A DNA stretch of 64,000 bases. Source: Microbotryum silenes-acaulis (Eukaryota > Basidiomycota > Microbotryomycetes > Microbotryales > Microbotryaceae). Of this stretch, positions 59,427-64,000 are shown piece after piece. The stretch is from the NCBI GenBank assembly GCA_003665825.1, contig QPFY01000008.1:1116001-1180000 (forward strand). The letters are read 5' to 3'. Made by a program: the position numbers and the translations under genes. Within the stretch, counting starts at the first letter, position 1; each line of letters begins with the position of its first letter. The notes under the pieces are model-generated. The model was not told the origin of the DNA. It worked only from the letters and a program-made list of their open reading frames with translations, and ran no database searches.

Positions 59427-59710
59427 AAATAGCGCAGCGACTTAACGACCGTCGGCCTGGTGCCGTCGATGAGGAGGAAGTCACTCGCACGGATCCCTTC
59501 TTGTCTTTCTGATTTCAGCTTTTCAATTTATCCGGGTCTTTTCTTCTTTTTGAGGTGTTCCCCCCGGTGCTTTGTTCCTCGTGTACCAACTATACTACAT
59601 TCGTCTCTTTAACTTCCTCGAAGCGAATACACACCTTTGATTTGCAATTCCATCCAGGATCCAAAAGAGATCCACAGAGTCCATTCCCCCCACCTGGCTC
59701 ACCACGAAAC

Positions 59711-62700
59711 TCACCAACCTAACCTCCCCCTAAATCGAGTCAAGACCTCCTCGATCCTCAACAAAACACCCGCGGCCGCCCTTCCCGCTTTACCCTCATC
59801 TAACCCAACCTCCCCTCCATCGAGCCGTTCAAATACCTCCGTCGCCCATCCTTGACTCTCCCCAATCAAGTTCGAACCACCTTCGACGCGGCTCATCAGC
59901 GCTCGACCTCCGTCGAAAGAGACAATCGCGTCAAAAACGACGAGGAGGAGCGTCATTTCCTTCTCCAAAACCTGAGGGTGATCTTCACTTCCGCCAGTCG
60001 TCCTGAGCGCGAGAACGAGATGTAAAACTTCCGGTGCCAACACGTCCGAAAAGTCCGGTGTCAATCGAGCTGCGTGAAGTAGTAGTGCGAGGGTGGAGAG
60101 GTATTGCGTTAAGATTAAGGGATCGAGTAGGATGGCAGATCCTGATCCTCCCGCATAAGGACCTTGTTGTGTTATGGGCATGGAAGCGACTTCGCGGAGG
60201 TAGAGCCAAAAACGATTGATCAAAGGCATCACGAAATGATCCGAAGCGAGCAAGATGAAGGAACTCGTCGTCGAGCTTGTTCCGGAATGCAGTGATTTGG
60301 CGGAAGCGAAGCGTCGGACTCGAACTAGTTTTTCTTTTGACGCTTCGGGGATCGTCGATTCGGCTTCTTCCCTTACGGAAGAAAGGGTGATCCTCGTGAC
60401 GTCCTCCGTCAAGACATCCAGTGGAGTCGGTTGAGAAGCCTCCAACAATCGTTTATGCATCGCAGGTGAGAGTTGTTTCGAGGGAAAGGACGCGAGGTCG
60501 GGGACAACGGCTGGTTGTGCTAGAGCGAGCGACCCGTCTTTGATCTCAACGGAGAGACCGGCGAGTTCGCGTGCGCCGAGTGCGAGGGCCGTTAGCATCG
60601 TGTATCTCTGAGCGACCGAGTAGGAAGGGGTATAGTATTGTTCGATGATGCATCTGTTGAAGTTTACGAGACGGTTGATGAATCAGTATCGTGCGATCTT
60701 GGCTTCGGATGAGTACAGCAACGTACGGAGCGACTTTGGTCGGACACGCAGCGACGAGCGCGATCATGATCTTGCGTTTCGAGTGTTCGAAGCCCTCAAT
60801 ATCGTACTGATCTTGAAGTCCCATCAGAGCGAACGCCAAATCCACCGCATTCTCCTCTGCAAGCTCACCAAACCCAATCCATCAGTCCCGATCCAATACC
60901 TCCGCAACGTCAAACTGACCTAATTCCCCACCCCACCCCTTTTTCCTCCTCACCAACCCTTCCCCTTCCCTCAAACCCACCTCGACCCTCTCCACCTCCT
61001 GATCAACCTCTTCCTTCTTCCCTTCCGGATCCAAACCTTTCAAATAGGCCGTCAACTCAGCTACATACACAGGCGGCCTTAACCTCCCGCCTCTTTTTCG
61101 GGTTGATGTTGAAGGGAGGGAGGAGGAGGGTATGGCTGTGGCGTAGAGGGAGGGGTCGGGGGAGCTGAGTGCGGCGAGTGTTGAGAGGGATGGTCCGGGG
61201 GCGATTGGGTAACGGGGAAGTTCGGAGGGGTCGGATTCGGAGGAGGAGTAGGATGAGATAGTGGAGATTACGGATATCAGGGGAAGTTTCTTGTCCTTCT
61301 CGACGGGGACGACGGGTGCAGGCGACGATCTCGTCAGAACGCGGTCCAGCTGAGCCTTGAGAGCCTCCCCTCTGTCGTCAAGAAAAGCGAACCTCAACAC
61401 CTCTTGCCACCCCTTTGTATCCTCCGCATTACCCTTCTCAACCCCTCTCAAGAACCGACACAACCCCTTCCCCTCCCCATCGCCCTCCCAAATATCTTCC
61501 CCAAAGCTCAAAGCTTTCATCCCACTTCCCTCTGGTAATGCTTTGGCCGAAACGATCTCGGCGATCAACATCCCTAGAAGACGGACGGTGCTTTGGAGGA
61601 GAGTGAGATGAGTTGAAATGGCTTGGATAAAGGTGGTGCAACGGGAGAGTGAGATTAGGGAGGGGTGAGCTGGGGGTAGGGAGGAAATGAGGAGGATGAG
61701 GAGGGTGGAGAGGACTGCGGAGAGGGGCAAATTAGCTATGTACGATGTGGTAAATGAGGCGGTCAAGTTCGACGTGTGCCTTACAAATTCGATTCGAAGC
61801 ACCAGCATGTTGGATACTTGACGCATCACACCAAGCTTTCATCACCAGATCCAAAGCCGCGATTCGCGTCTTCTCCTCCGTCCCGAGGAACCCCAACACG
61901 ATACGAGCCATCTCCACTTCCTTGCCATTCCAAACCTTCGTCCGATCAGTGATCAGCTCGAACGCAAGATTCCACGTTTCTTCTCGCTCGGGTCCCAGAG
62001 GCCCAAAGAGTTCAGACAGGAGCCACGAAGCGGCGTGACAGCGGGGTATCGTCGTCGTCGAAGGATCTGGGACGTCGAAGAGCCGTTTTTGCACCTCGGA
62101 CAGGGTCAATCGGAGCAAACGCGCGATGTGTCGATCGGACATGTCGAGGATGATTTCTTGCCATGATCCAGCAAAACGTTGGCGCGAGAGGAGAAGGTCA
62201 GCAGCAACGGGGAAGGTTGTAGGAGGTAAGAGATGGTACACGGTCGAGTTGAGTAAAGTGGGGATGGCGTCGGGGTGTGGGAGGAGGGTCGAGAGGGTCG
62301 TTGAGAGTGAGATGATCGAGTAGGACCGCTCGTCGGTCGTTTTGGACAAGGTGTGTAAGAGCTCGGAGAAGGATCGAGCCCAGTGCTTGGTTTGATAACT
62401 GTGAGATGAGATGGGATTACTGAACTTAGGTGCAAAGTCTTCGTGATGGGACCTCCACTTGGAAGAAATTCGGCTCTGACCTGAGGTGCAAATTCTGCGG
62501 AACGTTTTGTCCCAGGGTCCCTTTTCCGACGGTCAACTCGCCCATCCTATTGGCGACCAAGATGGGCATCCCCATCAAAGTCTTGAGGATCCTCTCCCAT
62601 CGATCTTCCCTGACTTGCATCGACACCCCCTCTTTGGCGAAAATGATGCGATATATCCGCTCGAGGGAGAATTGGGCGACCCATTCGGATAAAAGTTGGA

Positions 62701-63286
62701 CGACGAGATGAATAGACCGAGTATGGAGGGTTGTTTGACCCGACGATGACTTATGGGTTGATAAACACGAGCAGAGAACTTGGAGTGCTGAAAGGGCGAT
62801 CTCGTTGGAGAGGGAGGAAGCGTCGGTGTTGGCTAGGTTCGGGTCGGGAATGAACCAGCTCGAGAGGAGTTGACGGGCGCTTATGGGTGAGCCTTGTAGC
62901 TCGGTAGATAGGGCATGTTCCCAATGTGGCCAGATGCGTTCGAGGATGGCCCTTTGTACGAGTGCGAGTTGACGCTTGATGAACTTGGCCGCGTCCTGCG
63001 GTGGTGCAGCTACAGAAGAGGACGAGCCGGTCGAGGAAAGGAGAGAAGAAACCAGCTTTTGAGGGAGTGCACCTAGCTGAACCAATGGCGGGACAAGTAA
63101 TTCAAGCAATTGAACGGTCGAGGTGATGGGGGCCGCCAAGCGTGTGTGTAGTGGAGGCGCAGAGAGGGTGGAAGCCCCTGAGTTGGGGTGGGAACTCGAG
63201 CTCGAGCTGGGGTCGACACTGACTTGTGTAGCGCCCAGCTGCTTGGTGCGGGAGGAGGCAACATCGGTGCTGAAGATTATGGCCAT
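59711..63286 (-). CDS. TEL2: Telomere length regulation / PIKK maturation protein TEL2
   Basis: Five exons: 62481-63286, 61785-62398, 60920-61735, 60727-60856, 59711-60653; predicted 1102 aa, longer than yeast Tel2 (about 690). Largely helical repeats. The conserved C-terminal block spans three exons: RLRPPVYVAELTAYLKGLD, GLVRRKKGWGGELEENAVDL, ALMGLQDQYDIEGFEHSKRK, MIALVAACPTKVAPCIIEQY and YSVAQRYTMLTALALGAREL, which is the Tel2 domain pattern (Pp.Yv.eL..yL, lIrRk..fG.EL, ll.Lqd.yd, yS..qR...L.aLa.aArELaG). Works with Tti1 and Tti2 as an Hsp90 co-chaperone for TOR, ATM/Tel1, ATR/Mec1 and related kinases. An acidic linker around residues 600-690 is the CK2-site region in other species; SSYSSSESDPSE fits. 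Divergent from the GST gene. Confidence 0.9.
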
Positions 63287-63492
63287 AGTGTGGGAGGTAG
63301 GGTTTGCATCGCGTTGGAAGGAAAGGAATGTACCGAATGCAAGAGCCGTACACGCGAGGCACGCGCACACCCTCGCACGCGCGCCCGGGAACGACGTCAC
63401 TCACGTCAACTCGGGCGCATACGTTCTACTGTCGCTCTGTCTTTTCCTCTTGCGCTCGCACTTGCGATATCAAAGTCTACCTCTCCTCGAGA

Positions 63493-64000
63493 ATGAAGCT
63501 CACCTACTTCCCCATCCGAGGTAAGCACACACAGTCTCAGGGCCCCAAGGTCTCCACTGATCCCACCAAAACCTCCGGCCTCCGCATCCCGACCTCGTTG
63601 CGGAACCCCCACATCTCCTCGATCGTCCTCACCCTCTCTCGCTCCGGTTCCACAGGTCGAGCCGAACCGATCCTCCTCCTCCTTATCGATTCCGGAACCG
63701 AGTTTGAACACGAAATCCTTCAATACAGGGTGCGCAACTCCCACCGAGGCACTCTGCTCCTTGTGATTCTTCTCTCAATGACGGACGATATGGCGTCGAT
63801 TATTATACGTAGACTTGGGGTGATCTGAAAGCCAGAGGCGAGAATGGGCCGCCCAGTACGTTTTGCTTTCTCTTCAAGGATGCAGCTGTTCTAGATCACT
63901 GAAAATGCTTTGACTTTACATAGACTTCCCCTTTGCGGCCTTGCCCGTCCTCACCTTTGGCCACGGAGCTCGGGGAGGCAATGATACCAAACTCGCCGAG
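63493..64000 (+). CDS. Glutathione S-transferase, N-terminal part, runs off the window
   Basis: Exons 63493-63520, 63656-63729, 63813-63855, 63924->64000. Joined product begins MKLTYFPIRGRAEPILLLLI, the thioredoxin-fold N-domain of sigma/alpha/mu-like GSTs, with Tyr5 as the likely glutathione-activating residue and GRAEPIL as the family helix. It continues TWGDLKARGENGPPNFPFAALPVLTFG, where LPVL carries the cis-Pro of the glutathione site. All four phases close. The C-terminal domain lies beyond the window. Head to head with TEL2, about 206 bases between starts, so a shared promoter is likely. A CACGCGCG-rich stretch (63352-63390) lies between them. Confidence 0.9.

Overview
The window is nuclear DNA of an intron-rich fungus. 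Nearly every gene is cut by short GT-AG introns (mostly 50-110 nt), genes lie on both strands about 2.7 kb apart, and all recognisable products are fungal. The GC-rich codon use, dense introns, very small exons and gene content suggest a basidiomycete, probably a Pucciniomycotina red yeast or a relative of the anther smuts; that placement is inference from style, not from a search. I see no bacterial operons, phage, CRISPR array, rRNA or convincing tRNA. Exon coordinates were worked out by hand from splice signals, reading frame and family alignment from memory.

Layout. 1-5.4 kb: end of the U5 snRNP GTPase Snu114, a RidA-family enamine/imine deaminase, and a secreted HRXXH (Asp f 2/Pra1-like) protein. 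6.2-15.2 kb: three minus-strand genes, namely a protein kinase with large inserts, a Mediator Med1-like subunit and a divergent septin. 15.9-19.7 kb: convergent Ubc1-type ubiquitin-conjugating enzyme and Glo3-type ArfGAP. 21.2-27.9 kb: three plus-strand genes, endopolyphosphatase (PPN1-like), a BTB-like protein and a DHH exopolyphosphatase (PPX1-like) with a signal peptide. 28.3-32.3 kb: NAD-dependent glutamate dehydrogenase. 33.1-46.6 kb: an SDR, a large CTK1/CDK12-type kinase, a Med11-like protein, vacuolar protease A (PEP4-like), ALG11 and a DUF202 membrane protein. 46.6-49.7 kb: about 3 kb without a supportable gene. 49.7-56.6 kb: a GAF-containing hybrid histidine kinase and an Ent3-like ENTH protein. 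57.3-64 kb: a secreted pepsin-fold protein lacking both catalytic aspartates, TEL2, and the start of a glutathione S-transferase.

Most of the window is ordinary housekeeping content. Themes that link genes: polyphosphate turnover and the vacuole (PPN1, PPX1, PEP4 and more loosely DUF202), RNA polymerase II transcription (Med1, Med11, CTK1 kinase), and secretory trafficking or glycosylation (Glo3, Ent3, ALG11). The points most worth a second look are the PPN1-BTB-PPX1 run with an E-box before each gene, the secretory signal on the exopolyphosphatase, the predicted dead aspartic protease, a GC-AG intron in the CTK1-like kinase, and several 12-15 nt exons.
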